Part shown: positions 33,517 to 42,700 of the stretch, one piece after another
Layout: each line of letters starts with the position of its first letter
How positions within the stretch are numbered: position 1 is the first letter of the stretch
DNA from: Candidatus Nanopelagicaceae bacterium
Lineage (GTDB): Bacteria > Actinomycetota > Actinomycetes > Nanopelagicales > Nanopelagicaceae
DNA length: 42,700 nucleotides
Direction of reading: 5' to 3'
Assembly (NCBI GenBank): GCA_947460855.1
Contig: CANHGU010000002.1
Location: 1-42,700, forward strand
Notes under the pieces: generated by a model
What the model saw: the letters and a program-made list of their open reading frames with translations, nothing else
Databases searched by the model: none
What the model was told of the DNA's origin: nothing
Program-made: the position numbers and the translations under genes

Positions 33517-34383
33517 GTGCAACCACCACGATTAAGTCGCCGCTCTCGGCGGAAGGCTGGGGAAAAAGCGGTAAGAGCGCGCCAGGAGCGGGCCAAAGTA
33601 AAGGAGCAGATTGCTTCTGGGGAGATATTCTTCTTTGACTTATTTAAAGATGAGCGTAAATCAATTGCTCGAATGAAGCTAATGGATCTGATTCAATCCG
33701 TTCCTGGAATTGGTCCAAATCGTGCAGAGATTATTTTTGAAAGAACAAAGATCTCGCCATCACGTAGAATTGGCGGTGTCGGGCACCGACAAATCGAACT
33801 ATTAAGGCAGGAGTTTCTTTTGATAAAAGCCTCACGCCAATATGGAAAGTTATTGGTTGTTTCTGGGCCAAGTGGTGTTGGTAAAAGTACGATCACAAAT
33901 CGACTGCGGGGTGATGATCGCTTCTGGATATCTATCTCTGCAACAACTCGAGCCAAGCGGACAGGCGAAGTAGATGGTATTGATTATCATTTTGTTTCTG
34001 AGGATAAATTCAATCAAATGATTACAGAAAATGAGTTTTTGGAATGGGCAGAGTTTGCCGGATCAAAATATGGAACACCAAAGAAGGCGGTTAATGAGGC
34101 GCTGCAGAACGGTAAAAATGTCATATTGGAAATTGAGTTAAATGGAGCAAGGCAGGTACGAAAAAATACCAAAACTGCTATTTTAATTTTTGTTGAGCCG
34201 CCTTCCTGGGAAGAGCTGACTAATAGGCTAATTAATAGAGGAACTGAATCAGAACAATCCACACAGGCAAGGCTAGATAGGGCAAAAGAGGAGCTTTCGG
34301 CTTCGTCGGAGTTTGATTATGTTGTGATAAATCATCAAGTAGAGCAATCAGTGGCTGAACTGGTATCTTTAGCCCTTCGTTAA
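33517..34383 (+). CDS. gmk: Fused mIHF (actinobacterial integration host factor) - guanylate kinase ORF
   Basis: N-terminal ~100 aa (PPRLSRRSRRKAGEKAVRARQERAKVKEQIASGE...MKLMDLIQSVPGIGPNRAEIIFERTKISPSRRIGGVGHRQIELLRQEF) resembles mIHF; from ~residue 110 KLLVVSGPSGVGKSTI...SISATTRAKRTGEVDGIDYHFVS...LEWAEFAGSKYGTP is Gmk; no stop between in the given sequence. Confidence 0.88.
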   Translation: MQPPRLSRRSRRKAGEKAVRARQERAKVKEQIASGEIFFFDLFKDERKSIARMKLMDLIQSVPGIGPNRAEIIFERTKISPSRRIGGVGHRQIELLRQEFLLIKASRQYGKLLVVSGPSGVGKSTITNRLRGDDRFWISISATTRAKRTGEVDGIDYHFVSEDKFNQMITENEFLEWAEFAGSKYGTPKKAVNEALQNGKNVILEIELNGARQVRKNTKTAILIFVEPPSWEELTNRLINRGTESEQSTQARLDRAKEELSASSEFDYVVINHQVEQSVAELVSLALR

Positions 34384-34406
34384 TCCACATTTTGAAGGGC
34401 CTTTTT
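34372..34406 (+). terminator. Terminator-like hairpin (7-bp perfect stem plus T-tract) spanning the gmk stop codon
   Basis: GCCCTTC (34372-34378) / GAAGGGC (34394-34400), 15-nt loop, then CTTTTT, ending next to rpoZ ATG 34408. Confidence 0.5.
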
Positions 34407-34407
34407 G

Positions 34408-34686
34408 ATGAGCAATCAAGCACTTGATGGAATTACTAATCCTCCTATCGACGCCCTATTAGAGAAAGCTGGATCTAAGTACAGCTTGGTTTTATATGCC
34501 GCTAAACGCGCTCGTCAGATTAATGCTTATTACTCACAACTAGGTGAGGGATTACTTGAATATGTTGGTCCACTAGTTGAAACATATGTGCATGAGAAAC
34601 CACTTTCAATTGCGCTACGTGAAATTAATGAAGGCTTGCTAACAATCGAAAACTTAGAACCAAAGTCTGCGGATACAGTTAACTAA
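34408..34686 (+). CDS. rpoZ: DNA-directed RNA polymerase omega subunit (start 34408; ORF track begins 34405)
   Basis: [34 protein letters not shown]...[14 protein letters not shown]. Confidence 0.95.
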   Translation: MSNQALDGITNPPIDALLEKAGSKYSLVLYAAKRARQINAYYSQLGEGLLEYVGPLVETYVHEKPLSIALREINEGLLTIENLEPKSADTVN

Positions 34687-34695
34687 AAATTTGCC

Positions 34696-35895
34696 ATGTT
34701 TCCCCGTGGTCGCAAAATATTACTTGGCGTAGCTGGCGGTATATCAGCATATAAATCATGTGACCTACTTCGTCGTCTACAGGATGAAGGCTTTATTGTT
34801 GATGTAGTACCAACTGCTGCGAGTCTGAACTTTGTTGGTAAAGCCACTTGGGAAGCACTCTCTGGTCGCAAAGTTATTACAGATTTTTGGAGTGATGTTG
34901 AAAGTGTTCCACATATCTCTATGGCAAAGGAAAATGATTTAATTGTCATAGCTCCAACTACTGCTGACCTATTAGGAAAGCTCGCCAGTGGTCGTGCCGA
35001 TGACTTGCTGACAAATATTGTTTTAGCCTCAACTGCCCCAAAGATACTTGTTCCGGCGATGCATCCTGAGATGTGGTTAAACAGTGCAACTGTAGAAAAT
35101 GTAAAGATTTTGCAGCAACGAGGTTTTTTCGTAATCCAGCCAGGCGAAGGTCGAATGACAGGTTCAGATATCGGTGTTGGAAGATATCCAGATAGTGTGA
35201 ATATTATTACCGAGATTAATAAAGTCATCCTGCAATCAGCTGACTTAGTAGGAAAGCGAATACTCATTACAGCAGGTGGAACAAGAGAGCCTATTGATCC
35301 AATTAGGTTTATTGGAAATCGTTCTTCAGGTAAACAAGGTTTCGCATTAGCAGCAGCAGCAGCTAGTAGGGGAGCGCAGGTCCATTTAGTCACCGCTAAT
35401 ACAGATCTACCATTGATTGAAGGAATTACTACAACTCACGTAGAAACCGCAGCACAAATGTCTGCAGTGCTAGAGATTGAATTCCCGCATTCAGATGCCT
35501 TGATTATGAGTGCTGCAGTTGCGGATGCGAAAGTCTCTAACTACTCCGATATCAAAATTAAGAAAGAATCACTAGATCGAGTTGAGTTGCAAAAAAATCC
35601 CGATATTCTTAAATCACTTGCAAGTGGCAAAAAGCCCGGCCAGGTTATAATTGGGTTTGCCGCTGAAACATCAGCAGATTTCGAATCACTTGAAAAAAGC
35701 GGGCATGCCAAATTAGCTAGTAAATCACTAGATATTATTTATGTTAATAATGTCTCAGATGGTGCAATTTTCGGGAGTAATCACACCCAGGGATTGATTA
35801 TTGACAGCCAATTAAATGTGATTAAAGTTCCAGAAATATCTAAGGACACGCTCTCGGATATATTGCTTGATCAATTAGCAAGTAAGTTAGGTTAG
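34696..35895 (+). CDS. coaBC: Bifunctional phosphopantothenoylcysteine decarboxylase/phosphopantothenate-cysteine ligase
   Basis: [56 protein letters not shown]. Confidence 0.97.
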   Translation: MFPRGRKILLGVAGGISAYKSCDLLRRLQDEGFIVDVVPTAASLNFVGKATWEALSGRKVITDFWSDVESVPHISMAKENDLIVIAPTTADLLGKLASGRADDLLTNIVLASTAPKILVPAMHPEMWLNSATVENVKILQQRGFFVIQPGEGRMTGSDIGVGRYPDSVNIITEINKVILQSADLVGKRILITAGGTREPIDPIRFIGNRSSGKQGFALAAAAASRGAQVHLVTANTDLPLIEGITTTHVETAAQMSAVLEIEFPHSDALIMSAAVADAKVSNYSDIKIKKESLDRVELQKNPDILKSLASGKKPGQVIIGFAAETSADFESLEKSGHAKLASKSLDIIYVNNVSDGAIFGSNHTQGLIIDSQLNVIKVPEISKDTLSDILLDQLASKLG

Positions 35896-35899
35896 GACC

Positions 35900-37090
35900 A
35901 TGAAAAATAGACTTTTTACATCTGAATCTGTTACAGAGGGACACCCAGACAAGATTGCAGATCAAATCTCTGATGCAATTTTAGATTCGCTTTTAAGTCA
36001 GGACACGAAAAGCAGAGTGGCTGTTGAAACATTGATTACAACTGGACAGGTACATGTTGCCGGCGAAGTAACTACTAATGGCTATGCCGATGTAATGAGT
36101 ATTGTCAGAGACACAGTGCTGGAAATCGGCTATGACTCATCAGAGAAAGGTTTTGATGGGAACAGTTGCGGTGTATCTATATCTATTGGGCAGCAGTCTC
36201 AAGATATTGCACAAGGCGTGAATGATGCTTTTGAAAGCAGGGTTTCTTCGTCTGTCGATCCGTTGGATCTGCAAGGAGCAGGTGATCAAGGTTTGATGTT
36301 TGGTTATGCATGTAATGACACTCCAGAACTCATGCCACTTCCTATTTCGTTAGCTCATAAATTGGCCCAACAACTTACAAAGGTGCGAAAAGATGGCACC
36401 ATTCCATATCTAAGACCGGATGGAAAAACTCAGGTAACAATCGAGTATCAGGGTGATAAAGCTGTAGCTTTAAATACAATCGTTATATCCTCACAACATG
36501 CTCCAGATGTTGATCTTGAAAAGAAAATGGCGCCAGAGGTTAAGAAGTTTGTTATCGATCCAATTCTTAAAGAACTTAAAATTGATGCCAATAACGTAAA
36601 GTTTTTAATTAATCCGACTGGTCGGTTTGTGATCGGTGGGCCAATGGGTGATGCTGGTTTAACCGGTCGAAAAATTATTGTAGATACTTATGGCGGAATG
36701 GCAAGACATGGTGGAGGTGCCTTTTCCGGTAAAGATCCATCTAAGGTTGATAGATCTGCAGCGTATGCAATGAGATGGGTCGCAAAGAACGTAGTAGCGG
36801 CAGGACTTGCAGATCGTTGCGAAGTACAGGTTGCCTATGCGATTGGTAAAGCACAACCCGTTGGTCTTTTTATTGAAACTTTTGGTACTGAAAAATTTGA
36901 TACAGTCAAAATTGCTAATGCCGTGAATGAGGTTTTTGATTTAAGACCGGCTGCAATCATTCGTGACTTAAATTTACTTCGTCCCATCTATGGTAAAACT
37001 GCTGCATATGGCCATTTTGGCAGAGAGTTAGCAGATTTTACGTGGGAGAAAACGGACCGCGCTCAAGATCTAAAATCATTAGTTAACTAA
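35900..37090 (+). CDS. metK: S-adenosylmethionine synthetase
   Basis: [55 protein letters not shown]. Confidence 0.98.
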   Translation: MKNRLFTSESVTEGHPDKIADQISDAILDSLLSQDTKSRVAVETLITTGQVHVAGEVTTNGYADVMSIVRDTVLEIGYDSSEKGFDGNSCGVSISIGQQSQDIAQGVNDAFESRVSSSVDPLDLQGAGDQGLMFGYACNDTPELMPLPISLAHKLAQQLTKVRKDGTIPYLRPDGKTQVTIEYQGDKAVALNTIVISSQHAPDVDLEKKMAPEVKKFVIDPILKELKIDANNVKFLINPTGRFVIGGPMGDAGLTGRKIIVDTYGGMARHGGGAFSGKDPSKVDRSAAYAMRWVAKNVVAAGLADRCEVQVAYAIGKAQPVGLFIETFGTEKFDTVKIANAVNEVFDLRPAAIIRDLNLLRPIYGKTAAYGHFGRELADFTWEKTDRAQDLKSLVN

Positions 37091-37093
37091 GCA

Positions 37094-39001
37094 GTGGTTG
37101 CACCTCTTAAGTTAAGGCAACAGAAATCACCTAGTTCACTTCAAGCAGAGGTTGTAGCCTCAGAGAAGCTTCCAGTTGCAAGTGTTTTAGTTGATACACC
37201 AGTCTCTCATCTAGAAGGAATATATGATTATTTAGTACCAGAGCATCTACATGAAACAGCAATTTTTGGTACTAAAGTTTTGATTGATTTTGGTAAATCT
37301 ACTACTGAGGGATTGATCATTGGCCGGAAATCTGAAAGTGAGCAGCCAGGTAAGTTAAAATCTATTATCAGTGTTTCATCACCTAGTGGTTTAGTTACTC
37401 AAGAGTTGATAACTCACATTGAGCAAGTACGAAATCGTTTTGGTGGTGGACTTTGGAATTTAATTAAATCTGCCGTACCAGCCAGAGTACTAAAGGAAGA
37501 AAAAAATAGAGCTACTATTGCTGAGAGTAGCAATCTCGATGGGTATGTTTCACCAGAATTACAAGAATTAATCGGTCGGACTGATTATGGACAACTTATT
37601 CATCCAAATAGAATTAAATGGGCCATTAATTTCCCATATTCAAAAGATCCAGTTTGGTTCCTGCTTGAATTAATAAAGGTGCGCTCACAAATAGGTCAGG
37701 TACTTGTTCTAGTACCTGACGAGAAGGATTTAAGATTGTTATCAACTTCTTTAGCTAAAGATTTTAAGGATAGTCTTCTAGAAGTAGGTTCGCACTTGAG
37801 TAAAAATCTTAGATATAGGAATTTCTTAATTGCAAAATTCATGTCACCTCGGGTTATAATTTCAACACGGAGTGGAGCGTTTACCCCACTTTCATCCGGC
37901 GCTACAGTGATTGTTTTATCCGACTTAGACCAATCTCATTATGAACTACACGCACCTGGCTGGAATACTAGAGATGTAACATTGTTGCGAGATGCAAGTA
38001 CTTCACTGATGTTTATTTCACCCTCCCACTCACTTGAGATTTCAAGATTAATTGAGATTGGCTGGTTAGAAAAGAAGAATTATCGAGTTAAAAATGGATA
38101 CAAATTCTCTACTAATGAAAAAGGTAATTCCTATATTCTGCCGATTAAGAGAGGTTTAGAAAGTGGAAGTGTTTTAATTTCGGTCGCTGAAAAAGGCTAT
38201 GCAAATCTTTTTCTTTGCTCAAGGTGCAGAAATACGGCTAGTTGCGATTGCGGTGGCAAACTACAGATTGATGGTCAAAAGAAGATTCCAAAGTGCTATT
38301 TGTGTCTTAAAAATTATCCAAACTGGAAATGTATGTTTTGCTCTGACAATAGACCGTTTGTGATATCTAAAGGAATTGACAGAACCGCTGAAGAGATTGG
38401 TAAGGCAATTCCAAAGGTGCCAATTTTGATTTCATCTGGGAATAAGCAAATCACAGAACTTCCTAGCGGAAAATTTATTGTTATCGCAACTGCTGGTTCT
38501 GAACCGTCAGCAAACTATGCAGCGGTTGTAATGCTTGATGGAGAGAAGGTATTCAATCGACCATCACTAAGAGCAGAAGAGATCGCAAAGTTTAATTGGT
38601 TTTCCCTACTTAGCAAGGCTTCTGTTAATGCTGAAATTTTTCTTTCTTTACCCAATCATCATCCTGTTGTTCAGGCAATGCTGAGAACAGATTCCTCTTC
38701 TGCCTCAATGTATGAATTAAACTCTAGAAAATTGGCAAAGCTTCCACCGTATTATCGTGTCGCTGTTGTATCTGGAGATAAGGCGGAGATATCAAAATTT
38801 GCAGAGAATCTAAGAAGCGATAAGAATAATTACGAGATTACTGGGCCAGTAGAAATAGATAATTTTCAAAGTAAAATACTAATAAGGGTGGAATTGCAAG
38901 AAGCTCAGGTACTTGTCGATCTAATGGATGATATTACAAAGGTTCAGGGTGTTAAATCTAAAAGAATCTTTAATGTCAGGTTAGATCCCTTTGATCTTTA
39001 A
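37094..39001 (+). CDS. priA: PriA-like primosomal protein N' (helicase motifs degenerate, Zn-binding Cys region kept)
   Basis: VDTPVSHLEGIYDYLVPE N-terminal 3'BD; CSRCRNTASCDCGGKLQ...CYLCLKNYPNWKCMFC zinc region; KLPPYYRVAVVSG C-terminal domain; no Walker A and no DExH found. Confidence 0.85.
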   Translation: MVAPLKLRQQKSPSSLQAEVVASEKLPVASVLVDTPVSHLEGIYDYLVPEHLHETAIFGTKVLIDFGKSTTEGLIIGRKSESEQPGKLKSIISVSSPSGLVTQELITHIEQVRNRFGGGLWNLIKSAVPARVLKEEKNRATIAESSNLDGYVSPELQELIGRTDYGQLIHPNRIKWAINFPYSKDPVWFLLELIKVRSQIGQVLVLVPDEKDLRLLSTSLAKDFKDSLLEVGSHLSKNLRYRNFLIAKFMSPRVIISTRSGAFTPLSSGATVIVLSDLDQSHYELHAPGWNTRDVTLLRDASTSLMFISPSHSLEISRLIEIGWLEKKNYRVKNGYKFSTNEKGNSYILPIKRGLESGSVLISVAEKGYANLFLCSRCRNTASCDCGGKLQIDGQKKIPKCYLCLKNYPNWKCMFCSDNRPFVISKGIDRTAEEIGKAIPKVPILISSGNKQITELPSGKFIVIATAGSEPSANYAAVVMLDGEKVFNRPSLRAEEIAKFNWFSLLSKASVNAEIFLSLPNHHPVVQAMLRTDSSSASMYELNSRKLAKLPPYYRVAVVSGDKAEISKFAENLRSDKNNYEITGPVEIDNFQSKILIRVELQEAQVLVDLMDDITKVQGVKSKRIFNVRLDPFDL

Positions 39002-39015
39002 GGCTAACACTCAAG

Positions 39016-39021
39016 TATCAT
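39016..39021 (+). promoter_or_regulatory. Putative -10 (TATCAT) of a leaderless def promoter
   Basis: TAnnnT with 6 nt to ATG 39028; no SD; weak TTGATC at 38991 as a possible -35 with 19-nt spacing. Confidence 0.45.
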
Positions 39022-39027
39022 AAGCAC

Positions 39028-39588
39028 ATGGCAATTCAACCGATAAGGCTATTTGGTGATCCGGTCCTTGTAACACCGGCAACTGAAGTTATTGATTTCG
39101 ATAAAGAATTGCGCCAATTGGTCGCAGATTTAACTGAGACCATGCAAGCCGCTCCAGGTGCTGGACTTGCTGCCCCACAAATCGGGGTACCGCTTCGAGT
39201 TTTTGTTTGGGATATTGATGATGAAATTGGTCATCTGATTAATCCAACACTGGATTTAAGTTCTGAAATACAAGAGGGCGAAGAAGGCTGCTTGTCATTT
39301 CCCAACCTTGTTTATGAAACTCCCAGAGCTTTCAGAGCTGTTGCTAAAGGATTTAATTTGCATGGTGAGCCAGTAGTTGTAGAGGGTACTGAGTTATTAG
39401 CTCGATGCCTTCAACACGAAACAGATCATCTAAACGGCGTGCTATTTATTGATCGAATGCAAAGTGAGCAACGTAAAATAGCTATGAAAGAAATTAGAGA
39501 ATCTGAATGGTTCGGAGTTGCTACTGAAGGCGGCAAATCACCCACAATAAAGATTTCTCCTCATTCGACATTTGGTTTAGGTCTTTAG
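39028..39588 (+). CDS. def: Peptide deformylase
   Basis: GAGLAAPQIGVPLRVFV; EGCLSFP; CLQHETDHLNGVLFIDRM. Confidence 0.97.
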   Translation: MAIQPIRLFGDPVLVTPATEVIDFDKELRQLVADLTETMQAAPGAGLAAPQIGVPLRVFVWDIDDEIGHLINPTLDLSSEIQEGEEGCLSFPNLVYETPRAFRAVAKGFNLHGEPVVVEGTELLARCLQHETDHLNGVLFIDRMQSEQRKIAMKEIRESEWFGVATEGGKSPTIKISPHSTFGLGL

Positions 39589-39592
39589 TACT

Positions 39593-40513
39593 TTGAAGTT
39601 ATTTGTAGCCTCTTCCTCTTTTGTAGCCAAACCTACTATTTTGTCCTTGGTTGCAGACAAAAATTATGACTTAATAGGATTAATTACCAACCCAGATAAG
39701 GCAACTGGTCGTGGCAAGCAAATAGAAGCTAACGAACTGGCTAATTGGGCAAATTTAGCCAGTATTAACACTTTCAAGCCAGGTTCAGTTGATGATTTGC
39801 GCTCTTTAGTTCTGGAAAATAAGCCAGATATTGTTTTAACAATCGCATACGGAAGATTGATTCCGCAAGAGATACTTGAGATTCCAAAATATGGGTGGAT
39901 TAATGTGCACTTTTCAATCCTGCCAAAATGGCGTGGCGCCGCTCCAGTTCAATGGGCAATACTTTCGGGCGATACGAAAACTGGAATTTCTATTTTTAAA
40001 TTAGATAAAGGGATGGATACAGGACCAATTTATCTGCAGCAGGAAATCAAAATTGCCGTAGAGGAAAAATCTGAACAACTCCTAGAGAGATTAAGCTTAA
40101 TTGGCTCAGAGTTATCAATTAAAACCTTGGAATTAATTAAAAACGGAGTTATTCCTAGCCCACAGGATTCCACCGGAGTTAGTTTGGCCCCAAAATTCAA
40201 TAAAAATGATGGACGGATTGAGTGGACCAAGAGATCTGATGAAATTTATAATCATTATCGGGCCCTTAGTGCAAATCCTGGGGTTTGGACATCAGTTGGA
40301 GAATTGCGTATTAAGATTGATTCACTGAGAATTTCTTATGTACTAGAACAACTAAAACCAGGAGATGTAGTAATAGATAAAGAACACCTTTTCATTGGCA
40401 CTGGTAATGGTGTAATTGAGATTGAAAAATTGACGCCAGCAGGTCGAAATCAAATGAGTGCAGCGGAATTTATAAGGGGACTTACAAATAGAAATGGATT
40501 AACAGTTGGGTAA
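39593..40513 (+). CDS. fmt: Methionyl-tRNA formyltransferase (TTG start)
   Basis: GLITNPDKATGRGKQ; INVHFSILPKWRGAAPVQWAILSGDTKTGISIFKLDKGMDTGPI. Confidence 0.96.
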   Translation: MKLFVASSSFVAKPTILSLVADKNYDLIGLITNPDKATGRGKQIEANELANWANLASINTFKPGSVDDLRSLVLENKPDIVLTIAYGRLIPQEILEIPKYGWINVHFSILPKWRGAAPVQWAILSGDTKTGISIFKLDKGMDTGPIYLQQEIKIAVEEKSEQLLERLSLIGSELSIKTLELIKNGVIPSPQDSTGVSLAPKFNKNDGRIEWTKRSDEIYNHYRALSANPGVWTSVGELRIKIDSLRISYVLEQLKPGDVVIDKEHLFIGTGNGVIEIEKLTPAGRNQMSAAEFIRGLTNRNGLTVG

Positions 40514-41834
40514 GCCAAATCCTAGTCAATCCAGATTGACCGCATTCGAGCTGGTTTATCAGGTTAATCGCGAGGGCGCTTATGCAAATATTAGATTGCC
40601 TGAATTACTTGCAAAAACGAAAATTTCGAAGGCAGATAAAGCATTCACTACTGAGCTATCTTATGGAACATTACGAATGCAAGGTCGTCACGATTATATT
40701 GTCAAGAAGTATTTAGATAGACCACTAAATGAGATTGACACTAAAATACATGATTTATTGCGAATCGGTATTCACCAAATTACCCAAATGAGAGTAGCTG
40801 ATCATGCCGCAGTCTCTGAGACTGTTGAAGTTGCAAGAGTTGTAGCTGGTGAGTCAAAAGCTTCCTATGTGAATGCAGTGTTGCGAAAAATTTCAGCTGC
40901 GGCAAACGACCTTTCTGAATTAGAAGATTTGCCGATACTAAGTAAATTAGCGATTCAATACTCTCATCCAGAATGGATAATCTCAGCTTTCTATGACCAA
41001 CTTAAGGATTGGCAAGAAGTAGAAGCGCTTCTGGTCGCAAACAACCTACCTGCTACGCCGGATATTGTTGCCTGGCCTGGCAAGTCCACAATTGAAGAAC
41101 TTTGTGAACTTGGAGCCATCCAAATACCTGGATTTGCTAATGGAGTAAATTTAATTGGCATACCATCAGAGTTTTCGCCAATAATTGAACGCAGAGCTGG
41201 CGTGCAAGATCGTGGCTCTCAAATCGTCGTAGAAAATTTTCTATCTACTGCAACTCAGAGCCAATCCTGGCTCGATATGTGTGCAGGTCCTGGTGGTAAA
41301 GCTGCTTATATATTCCATACTCTTACAGTTAAAGACCCCACAGCTACATTTTTAGCTAGCGAACAAATACCACATCGGGCGGAGCTGGTAAAAAGAGTGG
41401 TAAATAACCAACAAGTGATATGTGTTGATGCCACAGATTCAAAGAATTTCTCAACTACTTTTGATCGAATATTAGTGGACGCCCCGTGTACAGGACTAGG
41501 AGCGTTGCGTAGGCGACCAGAGGCAAGATGGCGGCGAAGCTTGCAGGATTTGAAAGAATTAGTAGTGCTACAAAGAGATCTACTTAATAGCGCTCATGAT
41601 TTGCTTAATCCTGGTGGAATAATTGCTTATGTAACTTGCTCACCTCATATCGCCGAAACAAAGGGGCAGGTAATCGATTTTCTTAGTGCTCATAAGGATA
41701 TGGTTTTAGTACCGCTTCAGAATTTTTCAGCTGCTAGTAAAAAGGGGCTGAATTCAGATGGAACAATGCAACTTTGGACACACCAAGATCAATCCGATGC
41801 TATGTTCATGGCTTTATTTCAAAAAGTGGGTTAA
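40506..41834 (+). CDS. rsmB: 16S rRNA (cytosine-5-)-methyltransferase RsmB/Fmu family
   Basis: NusB-like N-terminus; DMCAGPGGKAAYI; DAPCTGLGALRRRPEARWRR; YVTCSPHIAET. Confidence 0.95.
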   Translation: MGKPNPSQSRLTAFELVYQVNREGAYANIRLPELLAKTKISKADKAFTTELSYGTLRMQGRHDYIVKKYLDRPLNEIDTKIHDLLRIGIHQITQMRVADHAAVSETVEVARVVAGESKASYVNAVLRKISAAANDLSELEDLPILSKLAIQYSHPEWIISAFYDQLKDWQEVEALLVANNLPATPDIVAWPGKSTIEELCELGAIQIPGFANGVNLIGIPSEFSPIIERRAGVQDRGSQIVVENFLSTATQSQSWLDMCAGPGGKAAYIFHTLTVKDPTATFLASEQIPHRAELVKRVVNNQQVICVDATDSKNFSTTFDRILVDAPCTGLGALRRRPEARWRRSLQDLKELVVLQRDLLNSAHDLLNPGGIIAYVTCSPHIAETKGQVIDFLSAHKDMVLVPLQNFSAASKKGLNSDGTMQLWTHQDQSDAMFMALFQKVG

Positions 41835-41839
41835 ATAGG

Positions 41840-42700
<861 letters not shown>

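Noticed and set aside
34683-35393. 236-aa minus-strand ORF antisense to coaBC
   Set aside because: Long, but opposite a strongly conserved CoaBC; no domain recognised, so treated as a shadow ORF.
37094-39001. priA as a pseudogene because helicase motifs are missing
   Set aside because: ORF is intact and degenerate PriA is normal in actinobacteria.

Overview
The window is a dense, low-GC stretch of core genome from an actinobacterium. A streamlined freshwater acI/Nanopelagicales-like lineage is my inference from gene order, compaction and protein character. Nearly all of it is explained by housekeeping genes: pdxT-yebC-ruvCAB-secDF-rel; DUF349 (-); MBL hydrolase-hisS-aspS-DUF948-alaS-ruvX-mltG-aroE-prepilin peptidase-aroC-aroK-aroB-aroQ-efp-nusB; bldD-like (-); pyrR-pyrB-pyrC-carA-carB-pyrK-pyrD-pyrF-[mihF::gmk]-rpoZ-coaBC-metK-priA-def-fmt-rsmB-rpe; and a serB C-terminus on the minus strand that the ORF track misses. 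I see no rRNA, tRNA, CRISPR array, phage or transposon. The most interesting items are: (1) a single ORF joining the nucleoid protein mIHF to guanylate kinase, where a one-T change in a 4-T tract would restore two overlapping genes (TTGA); (2) a PyrR-type RNA hairpin in the pyrR leader whose lower stem can cover the Shine-Dalgarno; (3) a terminator-like hairpin across the gmk stop codon that also holds the only SD-like sequence of rpoZ; (4) all three convergent gene junctions overlapping by exactly 4 nt through shared stop codons; (5) a BldD-like regulator that keeps the RxD-X8-RxxD c-di-GMP signature. No clearly novel defence or mobile system is visible.
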